DNA of 64,000 nt from an uncultured Bacteroidales bacterium (GCA_945948555.1 CAMFBM010000006.1:25897-89896), one strand, 5' to 3'. Shown: positions 46,111 to 56,709, counted from the first letter of the stretch. Notes: generated from the letters alone by a model not told the origin. Program-made: numbers and translations.

Positions 46111-46465
46111 AATTAAATTCTCCTATATTAAATATAAAACATATTACCTGCCCCGTTGTTCGAACGATCATTCATAACCGGATGGTCGTTCTCGCTTACG
46201 CGGGAACACTTGTGAGAATGTTAAAAATATGCCAAACCGCAGGTTGTGCTGAAATGTCACCATTAATGACAAAAGATGCTTCCAAGTTGACAATATGGCA
46301 TCCGATTTTGTCAAAATTTCAGTGATATTGTTTATTTTTTGAAGATTCCTTAAAGTGAATTATATTCTGGATTGACTTCTAATCCAAATAAAATCCCTAT
46401 TTTTGCAGTTTTGGAAAATTTTGCATCCGGTATCGCATTGGCGGGACTTTTTAGAGTGGCAACCT

Positions 46466-47482
46466 ATGGATTTAGATCTTTTTCTTGAGCTGCTGAAGAT
46501 TGATTCCACTTCCGGAAGGGAGGGGGAATTGGCTGACTATATCATTGAACATCTTGACTTGTGCGGAGGGCGGCTGGAGGTTTTTCCGGCCTCGGAAGGG
46601 AAGAATATCCTGATCAGCTGGGGAGACCCGCAGATTGTCTTCTGTACCCATTACGACACTGTCCCGCCCTACATTGCACCCACTGTGGAAAAGTGTGAGG
46701 ACGGTCGTCTTGCCATCAGGGGCAGGGGGACCTGCGATGCAAAGGGACAGGTGTTTGCGATGTACAATGCCTGTCTGAAACTGGCTTCTGAGGGCCGGAC
46801 GGGATTCGGTCTGCTGCTGCTTTACGGGGAGGAGACGGGTTCTTTCGGGGCGAAAAGCTTCAGGGATGTTCATCCCGGAGGCGATGTAGTGATTGTCGGT
46901 GAGCCTACCGACAACAGGATGGTTTCCGCCAGCAAGGGTACGAAGTCTTTCGAGGTGACAGTCAGGGGAAAGAGTTTCCATTCGGGCTATCCTCTTTACG
47001 GGGCAAGTGCCGTCGAAAGATTCGTTGATTTGATGAATGCCCTGCGCGGCATAGACTTTCCGATTGACCCGAGGCTTGGGGAGACGACCTGGAATGTGGG
47101 CAAACTGCACAGCGACAATGCCCAGAACATCCTGAGTGATCATCTGACCTTCAGAATATATTTCCGGACCACCTTCGCAAGCGACGCCATGGTATGCAAG
47201 GTGATGGAGGATTTCAATGACGAGTGGGTGAGTGTCAAGGCTTTCGGAGGGGACACTCCGGGAGAGTACCTGACACTTGAAGGCTTTGGGACCAAGACCG
47301 TGGCATTCGGCTCCGACGCTCCGCAGCTCACTAATTTTTCCCGGAAGGCTCTCTGCGGTCCCGGTTCCATACTGGTTGCCCACACGGATGCAGAATATAT
47401 TTATTGGGATGACATCGCGGATGCTGTTGACAACTATGTCGCAATGTTCCATCGCCTCCGGCAGGATAGAAATATTGAATAA
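46466..47482 (+). CDS. M20 family peptidase (candidate succinyl-DAP desuccinylase by context)
   Basis: FCTHYDTVPP, GRGTCDAKGQ, YGEETGSFGA, GEPTDNR; first gene of the lysine cluster. Confidence 0.83.
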   Translation: MDLDLFLELLKIDSTSGREGELADYIIEHLDLCGGRLEVFPASEGKNILISWGDPQIVFCTHYDTVPPYIAPTVEKCEDGRLAIRGRGTCDAKGQVFAMYNACLKLASEGRTGFGLLLLYGEETGSFGAKSFRDVHPGGDVVIVGEPTDNRMVSASKGTKSFEVTVRGKSFHSGYPLYGASAVERFVDLMNALRGIDFPIDPRLGETTWNVGKLHSDNAQNILSDHLTFRIYFRTTFASDAMVCKVMEDFNDEWVSVKAFGGDTPGEYLTLEGFGTKTVAFGSDAPQLTNFSRKALCGPGSILVAHTDAEYIYWDDIADAVDNYVAMFHRLRQDRNIE

Positions 47483-47504
47483 ATATAAACGGATAATAAC
47501 AAAT

Positions 47505-48857
47505 ATGATAGTAATGAAATTCGGCGGCACATCCGTCGCCAACTACGAGGCTGTGTCCCGTATGATTTCAATTGTTGAGGGAAGACTTGCTGAAAGACCT
47601 GTCGTGGTCGTGTCAGCCCTTTCCAAGGTAACAGACCTTCTTTACCGTCTTGCCGATGCGGCTGCCGCGTCAGACAGGGAGGCTGTGGAAGAAATGCTCG
47701 TGGAACTGCGTGAAAGACATCTGAATCTTGCGAAACAACTGCTTGAGGGCCACAATGATAAATATTCCGAAGCAAAGAAATGCATAGACGGAATCTGTGA
47801 CTCCCTTGCATCTTTCGTGGGTGCGGTCTGCTCACTGGGCGAACTGACCCCGAGGAGCAAGGCTAAGATCATATCCAACGGAGAGTGGCTTTCCTCCAAC
47901 ATCATCTGCCATGCGATGAATGCCAGGGGAATACGCACCGGCTTCGTGGATGCACGCAGCATAATGATTACTTCCAATGACTACCTCAAGGGCGAACCGA
48001 TCATTTCCGAAATCCAGACAAGAGCCCCGGAGGAAATTGAGAAGGCATACGCCGGGCAGGATGCCGTCATCACACAGGGATTCATCTCATCATCGGAAAA
48101 CGGTGAGCCGACAGTGCTCGGAAGGGGAGGTTCGGATTACTCCGCTTCACTCATCGGTATGGCTATGGATGCCACCAGAATCGAGATATGGACTGATGTG
48201 GACGGTGTCAGGACTGCTGACCCGAGGGTTGTGGAAAACACCAGAAGCATTGAGAAGATTTCCTTCGAGGAAGCGGCCGAGATGGCTCATTTTGGTGCGA
48301 AAGTGCTTCACCCTCTGACAATTGAGCCTGCGGTGATGAAAAATATCCCGGTGTATGTGCTCAATTCGATGAATCCTTCGGGGAAAGGCACTGCCATCCT
48401 CAAGGATGAGTTCATCAAGGACGGTGTCAAATCAGTCTCCTTCAAGGAGAACATCCTGTTGCTGAATATTTTCTCGACAAGGATGATCAATGTTTCCGGC
48501 TTCCTGCAGAAAGTTTTCGCGATTTTCAGCAAGTACAAAGTCTCCGTGGACCTGATCAGTACTTCCGAGGCAAACATTTCCCTGACTATGGACGGGAACC
48601 AGAACATCAACAGGGTGGTTGAGGAACTTTCGGAATTTGCCCAGGTGGATGTGGACAGGGACAAATCGCAGATTTCCGTCATAGGAAAGAACATAGGAAA
48701 TCTCAAGGGAGTGCTCAAACAGACGATGGCATCGCTTTCGGGATGCAATGTGTATATGATTTCACAGGGAGCGTCCTTCGTGAACATCAGTTTCGTAGTT
48801 GACCGCAGTTCCCTCAGGGAAGCCGTCAACGCCACTCACAACTGTCTTTTTGAATAA
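47505..48857 (+). CDS. lysC: Aspartate kinase
   Basis: MIVMKFGGTSVAN, GRGGSDYSASLIG, ACT domains; start trimmed to 47505. Confidence 0.94.
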   Translation: MIVMKFGGTSVANYEAVSRMISIVEGRLAERPVVVVSALSKVTDLLYRLADAAAASDREAVEEMLVELRERHLNLAKQLLEGHNDKYSEAKKCIDGICDSLASFVGAVCSLGELTPRSKAKIISNGEWLSSNIICHAMNARGIRTGFVDARSIMITSNDYLKGEPIISEIQTRAPEEIEKAYAGQDAVITQGFISSSENGEPTVLGRGGSDYSASLIGMAMDATRIEIWTDVDGVRTADPRVVENTRSIEKISFEEAAEMAHFGAKVLHPLTIEPAVMKNIPVYVLNSMNPSGKGTAILKDEFIKDGVKSVSFKENILLLNIFSTRMINVSGFLQKVFAIFSKYKVSVDLISTSEANISLTMDGNQNINRVVEELSEFAQVDVDRDKSQISVIGKNIGNLKGVLKQTMASLSGCNVYMISQGASFVNISFVVDRSSLREAVNATHNCLFE

Positions 48858-48862
48858 TTAAT

Positions 48863-49534
48863 ATGAAGGTTATTATCAGTGGCTACGGCCGGATGGGCCA
48901 TATCGTCGAGAAAATCCTCTCTGACAAGGGATTGGAGTGTGCGGGAGCGAGTGAGGACATCCGTTCCGTTGACAGGGAACTTGCCTCGCAGTGCGTCTGC
49001 ATCGATTTCACCACTCCGCAGGCATTTCGCGAAAACTACCGCTTCATTGCGGAAAACTTCAAGGCGGCCGTCATCGGGACGACAGGATGGAATGACATCA
49101 GGGACGAGGTCATCGCCTATTTCCAGAAATGCGGGACGACGATGATATATGCCTCAAACTTCTCAATCGGTGTGAACCTGTTCTTTGCGGCGGCTGACTT
49201 CATTTCAAAGAAAATGGCCCTTACAGGTGGCTACAGCCCATATTTCGTTGAGATGCACCATTGCCACAAACTGGATGCCCCTTCAGGAACGGCGAAGACT
49301 CTGGAGGGGATTGTGGACGGGAATCTTTCGACCAGCACTCCAATCCAGTCGGTGCGCTGCGGAGAGATTCCGGGCATCCACACAGTCGGTTTCGAGGGAT
49401 TGAACGACCGCATTACGCTTACCCACGAGGCTTTTTCCCGCGAGGGCTTTGCTGCGGGGGCTGTTGAGGCTGCACTCAGGACTGAATCCCTGAAGGGAGT
49501 GTATGATTTTAAGGATATTATATTTGAAAGATGA
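48863..49534 (+). CDS. dapB: 4-hydroxy-tetrahydrodipicolinate reductase
   Basis: ISGYGRMGHIVEKIL, GTTGWND, SNFSIGVNLFF, HHCHKLDAPSGTAKTL. Confidence 0.95.
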   Translation: MKVIISGYGRMGHIVEKILSDKGLECAGASEDIRSVDRELASQCVCIDFTTPQAFRENYRFIAENFKAAVIGTTGWNDIRDEVIAYFQKCGTTMIYASNFSIGVNLFFAAADFISKKMALTGGYSPYFVEMHHCHKLDAPSGTAKTLEGIVDGNLSTSTPIQSVRCGEIPGIHTVGFEGLNDRITLTHEAFSREGFAAGAVEAALRTESLKGVYDFKDIIFER

Positions 49535-50418
49535 AACCACAATTGAAAGATTTTCGCGGATGCGGAACGGCAATAGTTACTCCGTTTGATGGAGGAGAGG
49601 TTGATTACCAGGCTTTTGCCCGTTTGGTTGACCTTCAGGTGGAGTCCGGAATGAACTTCCTTGTGCCGCTCGGCTCGACAGGTGAGACTCCTTGTCTGGA
49701 GGATGATGAGAAAGTTCGCGTTCTGGAAAAGTGCCGGGAGCACGCCTGCGGAAAGACCCTTGTGGCCGGTGTGGGAACCAATTCCCTGCGTCACACCATC
49801 AGGAACATACGTCTTCTTGAGAATCACGGCGCAGATGCCTTTCTTGTCGTGGTCCCATACTACAACAAACCGGATTGCAGGGGACAGTATGAGTATTTCA
49901 GGGCAGTGGCATCAGAGACAGACAAGCCAGTGGTACTCTACAACGTTCCGGGCAGGACAGGAGTGAATATGACTGCGGAGACCACTTTGAAACTTGCTGA
50001 GATTGACAACATTGTGGCAATCAAGGAGGCTTCTTCCAAGAGGGAGCAGATTCTGGAGATTGTCCGGAATGCGCCGGAGGGTTTCTCTGTTTTCAGCGGA
50101 AATGATGACGAGACCCTCGATTTGATGCGCGGCGGTGCAGCCGGTGTCATCAGTGTGGCTTCAAATCTTGCTCCTGCATTGATGGTTGCCCTGACCCAGG
50201 CCTGTCTCAGGGGAGACTGGGAAGAGGCTGCCCGTCTGAATGACCGTCTCAGACCGCTCTACAAAAACTGTTTCATCGAGAGCAATCCGATGCCGGTCAA
50301 GGCCGGACTGAATGCTATGGGCTTGATCAAGAATGAATTGAGGCTACCTCTCGTTCCTGCGTCCGAGAACGCCTCCGGCATAATGAGGGATTGTCTTAAG
50401 GGATTGGAAATCATATAG
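49531..50418 (+). CDS. dapA: 4-hydroxy-tetrahydrodipicolinate synthase
   Basis: [40 protein letters not shown]. Confidence 0.96.
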   Translation: MKPQLKDFRGCGTAIVTPFDGGEVDYQAFARLVDLQVESGMNFLVPLGSTGETPCLEDDEKVRVLEKCREHACGKTLVAGVGTNSLRHTIRNIRLLENHGADAFLVVVPYYNKPDCRGQYEYFRAVASETDKPVVLYNVPGRTGVNMTAETTLKLAEIDNIVAIKEASSKREQILEIVRNAPEGFSVFSGNDDETLDLMRGGAAGVISVASNLAPALMVALTQACLRGDWEEAARLNDRLRPLYKNCFIESNPMPVKAGLNAMGLIKNELRLPLVPASENASGIMRDCLKGLEII

Positions 50419-50467
50419 ATATATACCTATAAGTAAATATTTATTTTGTATAAAGGATATATACAAT

Positions 50468-51244
50468 ATGGAAAATATAACACTTGACAAATTCAACGAA
50501 GTGATGGCCGCCCTTGAGGCCGGACAGATCAGGGTCGCCGAAAAGGTGGACGGAAAGTGGAAGGTCAATTCCTGGATTAAGGAGGTGATTCTTGCCGGTT
50601 TCCGCCTCGGTGCGCTCACGGATATGTCTGATGGGGCTTTTTCTTTCACTGACAAGGCGACCTATCCTGCCAGAAGGTTCTCCGTAGAGGACGGCGTCAG
50701 GATTGTTCCCGGTGGAAGCACGGTCAGAAGGGGAGCTTTTCTGGCCCCTTCAGTGATTATGATGCCGCCTTCGTATGTCAATGTGGGCGCGTATGTGGGA
50801 CATGGCACGATGATCGATTCGCACGCCCTTGTGGGCTCCTGCGCTCAAGTCGGCTCGCACGTGCATCTCTCTGCAGCTTCCCAGCTTGGAGGGGTGCTTG
50901 AGCCTGTCGGTGCTCTACCTGTAATCATCGAGGACAATGTCTTCATTGGAGGTAACTGCGGAATCTACGAGGGGACCATCGTCAGGGAGAATGCCGTTAT
51001 TGCCACAGGCGTGATCATCAATTCATCCACTGCGGTTTTCGATGCAGTGAAGGGAGGCTGGATCAGGGCGGGGGAGACCGGCCAGGTTGTCATCCCGGAG
51101 GGTGCTGTCGTTGTTGCCGGAAGCCGGCCTGTCACAAAGGGACCGGGCGCGGAAAACGGAATACACATCTACACCCCTGTCATCGTGAAATACCGTGACT
51201 CCAAGACCGACGCATCTCTTGAACTTGAAGACATCCTCAGGTAA
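50468..51244 (+). CDS. dapD: 2,3,4,5-tetrahydropyridine-2,6-dicarboxylate N-succinyltransferase
   Basis: Left-handed beta-helix hexapeptides, [39 protein letters not shown]. Confidence 0.92.
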   Translation: MENITLDKFNEVMAALEAGQIRVAEKVDGKWKVNSWIKEVILAGFRLGALTDMSDGAFSFTDKATYPARRFSVEDGVRIVPGGSTVRRGAFLAPSVIMMPPSYVNVGAYVGHGTMIDSHALVGSCAQVGSHVHLSAASQLGGVLEPVGALPVIIEDNVFIGGNCGIYEGTIVRENAVIATGVIINSSTAVFDAVKGGWIRAGETGQVVIPEGAVVVAGSRPVTKGPGAENGIHIYTPVIVKYRDSKTDASLELEDILR

Positions 51245-51245
51245 T

Positions 51246-52430
51246 ATGACTGACATTGACGCGCTTTTCTCGGACGACACAAGGTCCTTCTTCCGGTCTC
51301 CTGTCAGGGAGATCTTCAAAAGGGTGGACCTGAATGCAATCTATTCATTTGCAGGAGGTTATCCTTCGGCGGAGACCTTTCCTCTGGAGAGATTCCGGGA
51401 GATAATGGGTGAGGTCATAGCCCGCGATGGGGGGAAGGCCTTCCAGTATGGTGCCACCCAGGGAGTTACCGAACTCAGGGAAGCCCTGTCAGTGCGTTAT
51501 GGGGTACCTTTGGAGAGAGTACAGATTACATCCTCGTCCCAGCAGGGCATAGATGTCTGCACAAGGATTCTTGTGAATCCCGGGGATGTCATCCTTGCTT
51601 CTAATCCGTCCTATTTGGGTGCACTTCAGTCTTTCCGATCCTACAGGGCCGAAGTGGTTGGGGTCAAGACAGTTGCGGATCTTGAGGAGTTTCGCAGACG
51701 CTGGGAAAATGCTGTACTTGAATGTGAGAATGCAGGAAAGAAAATCAAGTTCCTCTATGCAATAGCCGATTTCCAGAATCCTTCCGGGGAGACCCTCAGC
51801 CTCGGCCAGAGGGAGATTCTTGTCCGCCTTGCCCGGGAGCACGGCTTTTTGATTGTCGAGGATTCCCCCTATAGGGAACTCCGCTATGAGGGTGAATCTG
51901 TCCCGACGATGTACTCGCTTGACCCTGAAATAGTTCTGCATCTCGGTTCGTTTTCAAAGATTATGGCTCCGGGATTCCGTCTGGGCTGGATTTTCGGCAA
52001 TCCCGAGGTTCTTGACAAAATCTATGTCTGCAAGCAGTCCCTTGACCTTTGCCCTCCTGTTTTCGACCAGTATGTCGCAGCGGAGTTCATAAGTTCCGGA
52101 AGCCTTGACTTGAATCTTGCCAAAAGCATTGAACTCTACCGTTCAAAGAGAGACCTGATGCTGTCCCTTCTTGAGGAATATATGCCCGAAGGAGTCTCCT
52201 GGACCCATCCGGAAGGCGGTCTGTTCCTGTTTCTCACCCTTCCGGAAGGCTTTGATGCAGTGAAATTCTATGACACTGCCCTTGATGCTGGCGTGGCTTA
52301 TGTTGCCGGAGCATTTTTCCACACCGACGGAACAGGTCAGAATACAATGAGGCTGAATTTCTCATTTATGACTCCTGAGCGCATCCGGGAGGGAATCAAG
52401 TTGCTTGCTTCTCTCCTTGCGACCGTCTAG
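51246..52430 (+). CDS. PLP-dependent class I aminotransferase (candidate DapC by context)
   Basis: YGATQGVTELREAL, DFQNPSGETLS, GSFSKIMAPGFRLGW. Confidence 0.87.
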   Translation: MTDIDALFSDDTRSFFRSPVREIFKRVDLNAIYSFAGGYPSAETFPLERFREIMGEVIARDGGKAFQYGATQGVTELREALSVRYGVPLERVQITSSSQQGIDVCTRILVNPGDVILASNPSYLGALQSFRSYRAEVVGVKTVADLEEFRRRWENAVLECENAGKKIKFLYAIADFQNPSGETLSLGQREILVRLAREHGFLIVEDSPYRELRYEGESVPTMYSLDPEIVLHLGSFSKIMAPGFRLGWIFGNPEVLDKIYVCKQSLDLCPPVFDQYVAAEFISSGSLDLNLAKSIELYRSKRDLMLSLLEEYMPEGVSWTHPEGGLFLFLTLPEGFDAVKFYDTALDAGVAYVAGAFFHTDGTGQNTMRLNFSFMTPERIREGIKLLASLLATV

Positions 52431-52459
52431 ATGCCGGTCGGGCATCTTGCTGCGCTCAG

Positions 52460-52485
52460 ATTCCCGGTCACGCCTGGAATGACGG
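52460..52485. repeat. Dispersed REP-like motif (ATTCCCGGTCACGCCTGGAATGACGG)
   Basis: Same family as 22219, 24413 and 24674. Confidence 0.55.
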
Positions 52486-52579
52486 ATGTTTTACGCCGGG
52501 AGTGACGGGTGTTTTCAAGCCAGTAATTGCCGGATAGTCAGTACGGAAATGACGATACCATAGGCTGAATTGCTCAATA

Positions 52580-52607
52580 AAAAAAAACGGTCTTTTGACC
52601 GCTTTTT
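52580..52607 (-). terminator. Terminator shared by the DUF2442 gene
   Basis: AAAAAAAACGGTCTTTTGACCGCTTTTTTT. Confidence 0.8.
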
Positions 52608-52838
52608 TTATGCCGCAATGCCATTTTCATAAAGATATTCAGGAGCAATATCCGCACCGTTAGCCCAAAAAATGGTACCGTCCAAACCGAATTGAATGAA
52701 CATCTTTTCATCTTTCAGCTCTTCAAAAGCCGGATATTTCAGAAGAGGAGTCAAATCCACAGTCTTTTTTTCTCCGGTGCTGAAAGTGCAGAGCAGATTA
52801 TATCCGCCCATATACTCAACATCTGTTACTCTTAACAT
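52608..52838 (-). CDS. DUF2442-type small protein
   Basis: VEYMGGYNLLCTFSTGEKKTVDLTPLLKYPAFEELKDEKMFIQFGLDGTIFW. Confidence 0.82.
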   Translation of the reverse strand: MLRVTDVEYMGGYNLLCTFSTGEKKTVDLTPLLKYPAFEELKDEKMFIQFGLDGTIFWANGADIAPEYLYENGIAA

Positions 52839-52849
52839 AGCTTTACCTC

Positions 52850-53101
52850 CTATCTGTTAATTTTGTTAATCTTTTCACCTTTCTGTGCCTTATTCCATAT
52901 TTCCATGATTTCAGTCTTGTTGGTGTCGATGAACTCATTTACCAACTGCACTATCCGTGCCTTTGCCCGTCCCTCAACTATTCTGTCCTCTATAGTTATG
53001 GTAAATTCACCGTCCGCGCTTCTGACGTGAATATGCGGAGGGTTGTGGTCGAAAGCATATATGTAAATCAATATGCCCTGTAATACATATATCGCGCCCA
53101 T
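52850..53101 (-). CDS. DUF4160-type small protein
   Basis: IYIYAFDHNPPHIHVRSADGEFTI motif. Confidence 0.85.
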   Translation of the reverse strand: MGAIYVLQGILIYIYAFDHNPPHIHVRSADGEFTITIEDRIVEGRAKARIVQLVNEFIDTNKTEIMEIWNKAQKGEKINKINR

Positions 53102-53246
53102 ATACTGTACTCTTAAGAATTACAAATATATTGATTCTTTGTTATACATCAAAGTTTTCCGGAGCGTAGCGACAGGCGTCTTCTGACGCCCGGCCGTCGG
53201 CCGAAAGAATTTTCCCCCTGAAAGGGGGTCAGAGGGTTGGGAATGT

Positions 53247-53277
53247 GCATAAAAAAAGCGGTCTTTGACCGCTTTTT
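53247..53277 (-). terminator. nqr operon terminator
   Basis: AAAAAAAGCGGTCTTTGACCGCTTTTTTT, near-identical to 52580-52607. Confidence 0.8.
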
Positions 53278-54561
53278 TTATGCACCGAAGTTGTCGTAAA
53301 GAATATTCTCCGGAGGAACTCCCAGACTGTCAAGCAGCTGATTCACACAGTTCACCATCATAGGAGGACCGCACATAAAGTACTTGATGTCCTCTGGTGC
53401 CTCGTGAGTCTTGAGGTAAGTCTCGTACATAACGTTGTGGACGAAACCAGCCACATACTTCACGCCCGCTGCATCCGCTGCAGGATCCGGACGGTCGAGT
53501 GCAAGATGGAAGTGGAAATTCGGGAACTCTTTCTCGATGGCCGCGAAATCCTCGAGGTAGAATGCCTCGACCAGAGCACGTGCTCCGTAGAAGAAGTGAA
53601 CCTCTTTTCCGGTCTTGAGAGTCTTGAACAACTCCATGATGTGGCTGCGCAAAGGTGCCATACCGGCTCCACCACCAACGAAGATGTACTCCTGTGAATC
53701 CGGATCGTTCTTCGGAAGGAGGAACTCTCCGTAAGGACCGCTGATGATGACCTTGTCGCCAGGTTTGCGGGTGAACACGTAGGTTGAACCGATTCCAGGA
53801 TTGACAGGGAGGAACTTCGGTCCCTGCTCACGTGGAACGCTTCTGTCGAAAGGCGGGGTTGCGATACGCACGTTGAGCTTTATGATGCCCTTCTCACCAG
53901 GGTAAGAGGCCATTGAGTAGGCACGGACTGTAGGGACAGGGTTTGAAGTGTGGAGGTTGAACATTCCGAACTTCTCCCAGTCACCCTTGTAGGTGTCGTC
54001 CACGTCCATATCCTTGAAGTCGAGTTCGTAGGCTGGGATGTCAATCTGGATATACTCTCCGCTTTTGAACTCAAGGTGCTCTCCCTCAGGAAGTTTTACT
54101 GTGAATTCCTTGATGAAGGTTGCCACGTTGTCGTTGCTTATGACCTCACACTCAAGTTTCTTGACGCTGAGGGCTGAAGCCGGAACCTCGATGCTGAGGT
54201 CCTCCTTGACTTTCACCTGGCAGCCGAGTCTCCAGTGGTTTGCTATCTGTTTCCTGTTGAAGAAGCCTACCTCGGTAGGGAGGATTTCCCCTCCGCCCTC
54301 GGTCACGCGGCATTTGCACTGGCCGCAGGCACCTTTTCCTCCGCACGCTGACGGCAGGAAGATTTTCTGTTCTGCAAGTGTGTTGAGCAGGTTTCCGCCC
54401 GGGGTTACCTCCACTACCTTGCTGCCATCATTGATTGTAATCTTGACCTTTCCTGAAGGAGTCAGCTTGGTCTTGATGAACAGCAGGAGGGCGACCAGCA
54501 GAAGGGTGATTACCACAATGGCAATCACCGAAACGAGTATTGTTGTTGTCAATTCATTCAT
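53278..54561 (-). CDS. nqrF: Na+-translocating NADH:quinone reductase subunit F
   Basis: 2Fe-2S CGGKGACGQCKC, FAD/NAD domain RAYSMASYP, GGGAGMAPLRSHI. Confidence 0.96.
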   Translation of the reverse strand: MNELTTTILVSVIAIVVITLLLVALLLFIKTKLTPSGKVKITINDGSKVVEVTPGGNLLNTLAEQKIFLPSACGGKGACGQCKCRVTEGGGEILPTEVGFFNRKQIANHWRLGCQVKVKEDLSIEVPASALSVKKLECEVISNDNVATFIKEFTVKLPEGEHLEFKSGEYIQIDIPAYELDFKDMDVDDTYKGDWEKFGMFNLHTSNPVPTVRAYSMASYPGEKGIIKLNVRIATPPFDRSVPREQGPKFLPVNPGIGSTYVFTRKPGDKVIISGPYGEFLLPKNDPDSQEYIFVGGGAGMAPLRSHIMELFKTLKTGKEVHFFYGARALVEAFYLEDFAAIEKEFPNFHFHLALDRPDPAADAAGVKYVAGFVHNVMYETYLKTHEAPEDIKYFMCGPPMMVNCVNQLLDSLGVPPENILYDNFGA

Positions 54562-54576
54562 TTCAAGTCCTCCGGA

Positions 54577-55191
54577 TTAAAGTTGAATACCCATAAAGGT
54601 CATAAATGCTATACCCATCAGACCCACGGTGATGAATGTGATTCCGAGACCCTTCAAAGGAGCCGGAACGTGTGAATATGCCATTTTCTCCCTTATGGCC
54701 GCAAGAGCCACGATGGCGAGGAACCAGCCGATTCCGGAACCGAGTGCATAGACGGCAGCCTCACCGACGTTGGCATAGTCCCTTTCCTGCATGAAGAGGG
54801 AACCTCCGAGGATGGCGCAGTTCACTGCAATCAGCGGGAGGAATATACCGAGTGATGAGTAGAGTGCAGGTGCGAACTTCTCCACAACCATTTCAACGAT
54901 CTGGACGATTGCTGCAATCACCGCGATGAAGACGATGTAGCTCAGGAAGCTCAGGTCGATTTCAGCGTAACGCTCACCGAGCCAGGAAAGTGCTCCCGGT
55001 TTCAGCAGGTACTCATTCAGAAGGTAGTTGATCGGAAGTGTGACAAGCAGGACGAAGATAACAGCGACACCCAAACCGGTAGCCGTCTTCACGTTCTTTG
55101 ATACCGCCAGATATGAGCACATGCCCAGAAAGTAGGCGAATATCATATTGTCAACGAATATTGACTTGACGAATAAGCTTAGATATTCCAT
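54577..55191 (-). CDS. nqrE: Na+-translocating NADH:quinone reductase subunit E
   Basis: [28 protein letters not shown]. Confidence 0.95.
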   Translation of the reverse strand: MEYLSLFVKSIFVDNMIFAYFLGMCSYLAVSKNVKTATGLGVAVIFVLLVTLPINYLLNEYLLKPGALSWLGERYAEIDLSFLSYIVFIAVIAAIVQIVEMVVEKFAPALYSSLGIFLPLIAVNCAILGGSLFMQERDYANVGEAAVYALGSGIGWFLAIVALAAIREKMAYSHVPAPLKGLGITFITVGLMGIAFMTFMGIQL

Positions 55192-55209
55192 TTTCGATTC
55201 GAGTTTATG

Positions 55210-55830
55210 TTATTTTTCCTGAAGGTCTTTCTGGATGCTTCTCTGAATCCAGATGATGCAACCCAGAATGATGAGGGCCATAGGAGGAAGAATCATCAGT
55301 CCGTTGTTCATATAGCCTGCATCATATACGGCCTGGGGTATGATGCGGAATCCGAAGAGGGTTCCGGAACCCAGAAGCTCACGGAAGAATGCCACGATGA
55401 TGAGAATCATTCCGTAGCCGGCACCGTTTGCAAGTCCATCAAGAAGTGATGGAAGCGGCTTGTTGCCGAGGGCGAAAGCCTCGATGCGGCCCATCACGAT
55501 ACAGTTTGTGATGATCAGACCGATGTACACCGACAGGGTCTTGCTCACGCTGTAGGAGAATGCCTTGAGAACCTGGTCCACAAGAATTACCATCATTGCA
55601 ACGACAACGAGCTGGACGATGATGCGGATTCGGTTTGGAATGGAGTTCCTCATCAGGGAGACTATCAAGCTTGAGAGTCCCGTGACGATGATCACGGACA
55701 GAGCCATCACGAAGGCACCCTTGAGCTGAACGGTAACTGCAAGTGAAGAGCAGATACCGAGCACGAGCACCGTAATCGGGTTGCCTTTGAAGATAGGCTG
55801 TAACAAAGTTTCTTTAAGATTGTCTTTCAT
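55210..55830 (-). CDS. nqrD: Na+-translocating NADH:quinone reductase subunit D
   Basis: NPITVLVLGICSSLAVT, TNCIVMGRIEAFAL. Confidence 0.95.
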   Translation of the reverse strand: MKDNLKETLLQPIFKGNPITVLVLGICSSLAVTVQLKGAFVMALSVIIVTGLSSLIVSLMRNSIPNRIRIIVQLVVVAMMVILVDQVLKAFSYSVSKTLSVYIGLIITNCIVMGRIEAFALGNKPLPSLLDGLANGAGYGMILIIVAFFRELLGSGTLFGFRIIPQAVYDAGYMNNGLMILPPMALIILGCIIWIQRSIQKDLQEK

Positions 55831-55845
55831 TTCTCAGTCCTCCAA

Positions 55846-56709
55846 TTATTTTACAGCCTCAACTCCGGTCTCCTCCTCTGAAGCCTCTGCTTCAGAAGTT
55901 TCAGCTTCTGCTTCAAGAGCCTGTGCGGCTTCTGCAGCTGCCTGACGGATTCCGGCGAAATACGGTTCATAATATCTGACCCAGGTGTTGATTGTCACGT
56001 CGAGGGCCTGTGAAGTAATCGTAGCTCCGCTGACTGCGTCCACTCCGTCCTCTGCGCCTTTGGCTCCACCTTTCACGACAGAGAATTTTTTCGCGCCATC
56101 AGAGAATACTTTGCCTTTGAACTGGCTGTAGAAAGGCTCTTCAGCGATTTTTGCTCCAAGACCCGGGGTCTCTCCCTTGTGGTCGAAGATCGCTCCGAGA
56201 ATCTCCTTCCCGTCCTCCCTGACTGCGATGTAGCCCCAGATCGGACCCCAGAGACCTGCTCCGTAGCAAGGGATGACAGTCACCTTCTGAGAGTCGATGT
56301 CAAAGATATAGACCGGAAGCCTGAGATTTTCCAGCAGGGAAGAATCTCCTTTTTCAATCTGTTTGAAGATGTCGTTCTGCTTCTTGAGGTCAGAGGTAGT
56401 GGCTACCTGAATGTCCTTGATATTGTCGCGGCCGGTGTTCATCTGACCAGCGACCTTGCCGTTTCCGTCAACAAAGAAAGCTGACTCGATCTTCTGTGCG
56501 TAAAGTGCCATCACATCGGTGTCTTCTGTCACTGCAACGCTCTGGCTTGAGGCTGTAGCCGCCATGAGAACCTTGGTGATGGTCTCTTTCTTCACGTTCT
56601 CGTTCTGGAATGGTTTGAGGGAGCTGGCTGCAAACGCAAGAACCGCCGCCACCACCATTACCAGGACAGTGGAGTATATTACAGTATATGTATTTCCGTT
56701 AGTGTTCAT
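55846..56709 (-). CDS. nqrC: Na+-translocating NADH:quinone reductase subunit C
   Basis: FMN-attachment motif VDAVSGATITSQAL; ETPGLGAKI. Confidence 0.95.
   Translation of the reverse strand: MNTNGNTYTVIYSTVLVMVVAAVLAFAASSLKPFQNENVKKETITKVLMAATASSQSVAVTEDTDVMALYAQKIESAFFVDGNGKVAGQMNTGRDNIKDIQVATTSDLKKQNDIFKQIEKGDSSLLENLRLPVYIFDIDSQKVTVIPCYGAGLWGPIWGYIAVREDGKEILGAIFDHKGETPGLGAKIAEEPFYSQFKGKVFSDGAKKFSVVKGGAKGAEDGVDAVSGATITSQALDVTINTWVRYYEPYFAGIRQAAAEAAQALEAEAETSEAEASEEETGVEAVK

Noticed and set aside
46472-47542. 356-aa antisense ORF over the M20 peptidase
   Set aside because: Shadow ORF opposite a conserved CDS.
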